A stretch of 64,000 nt of DNA from Malaya genurostris. Taxonomy: Eukaryota > Arthropoda > Insecta > Diptera > Culicidae. Shown in pieces: positions 63,480 through 64,000 of the stretch; the first letter of the stretch is position 1, and each line of letters opens with the position of its first letter. Below the pieces are notes generated by a model. That model had not been told where the DNA came from. It searched no databases and worked only from the letters and a program-made list of their open reading frames with translations. The DNA lies in contig NC_080571.1 of the NCBI RefSeq assembly GCF_030247185.1, positions 31,045,753-31,109,752 on the forward strand, read 5' to 3'. The position numbers and the translations under genes are program-made.

Positions 63480-64000
63480 ACTTATTGGTTACCTGGGTAG
63501 ATCTGGATGTTTCACGCATTTCTAAAGCATTTGGCATCAACAAAAATTCTGTAAATTTAGCGGTCCCAAAGTCGTTTTTGTGCAAAAATGTTTTTTTAAT
63601 GTTGCATCATATCTCAACGTTTCAAAAAAAATTTCAATTCCGGAAAAATCAAAATTTTTTTTTCTCAAAGTAGTTTTTTCAAAAAAAAATATTTTTTTTG
63701 TGATAATATCAGATCTGAACGTTTCATGCATTCTAAGATATTTGACATAAACAATTTTCATCAATTTGCAGTTTTTTTCTACGCGGAAATCCCAGTATTT
63801 TCAAAAATGTTTCCAGTATTTTCAAATTTCGATTTCGGAAATCCTAAAATTTTTCCTAGTTGTTTTTTTTTGCAAAACAAAAAACATATACTGAGGTCTT
63901 TTTTACGTGATTTTTTAAGCTGTTTTCTTACACGGCTCTTTATACGCGGCTTTCCGAAGATACGTGGTTTTTAAACGCGGATTTCTGAGGGTACGCGGTT
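63480..64000. repeat. ACGCGG fold-back repeat running off the window
   Basis: Contains inverted ~125-bp unit words (TAGATCTGGATGTTTCACGC at 63498; CAGATCTGAACGTTTCATGC at 63710). Then TA-TACTGAGGTCTTTTTTACG near 63888 opens another copy that continues past the end with repeated ACGCGG words. Confidence 0.65.

Overview
The window reads as repeat-rich, AT-rich nuclear DNA of an insect, most probably a culicine (Aedes-type) mosquito. This rests on an intact Juan-like Jockey-clade LINE, several Tc1/mariner copies with the DD37E spacing described from mosquitoes, tRNA-derived SINEs, and many copies of interspersed repeats that I associate with Aedes-type genomes. Species assignment is inference. 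There is no bacterial gene, operon, CRISPR array or rRNA.

Layout. 0-10 kb: tandem and dispersed repeats, a LINE reverse-transcriptase fragment, an internally deleted DD37E transposon and a nested MITE/LINE tail. 10-11.2 kb: CpG-rich non-repetitive DNA leading to the best candidate host exon, a short coding start at 11159 ending in a canonical splice donor. 11.85-16.5 kb: a full-length Juan-like LINE (ORF1, ORF2, poly(A), 14-bp target-site duplication) lying in the presumed intron. 16.7-25 kb: a 1.16-kb TIR element, an array of ~155-180-bp repeats, and DD41D and mariner pseudogenes. 26-28.7 kb: GC-richer unique DNA without a recognised gene. 28.7-31.4 kb: a DD37E transposon with near-perfect TIRs and a second copy of the 1.16-kb element. 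33-42.6 kb: a MITE whose TIRs are tandem 17-mers, an internally deleted DD41D transposon that still encodes its catalytic triad, a fold-back repeat, two more DD37E copies and a mariner remnant. 44-55 kb: TA-flanked fold-back MITEs, hairpin-ended repeat elements and an ORF1-only LINE copy. 55-64 kb: four SINE copies in all, a mariner relic split by a MITE, an R1-like LINE 3' end, another deleted DD41D copy and a long-TIR MITE.

The window is therefore a transposon graveyard around at most a few host exons. The only element with complete coding capacity is the Juan-like LINE. The items most worth follow-up are the paired 1.16-kb TIR elements that share an open minus-strand frame, the ORF1-only LINE with apparently compensating frameshifts, and the DD41D copy that kept its DDD domain but lost its DNA-binding domain.
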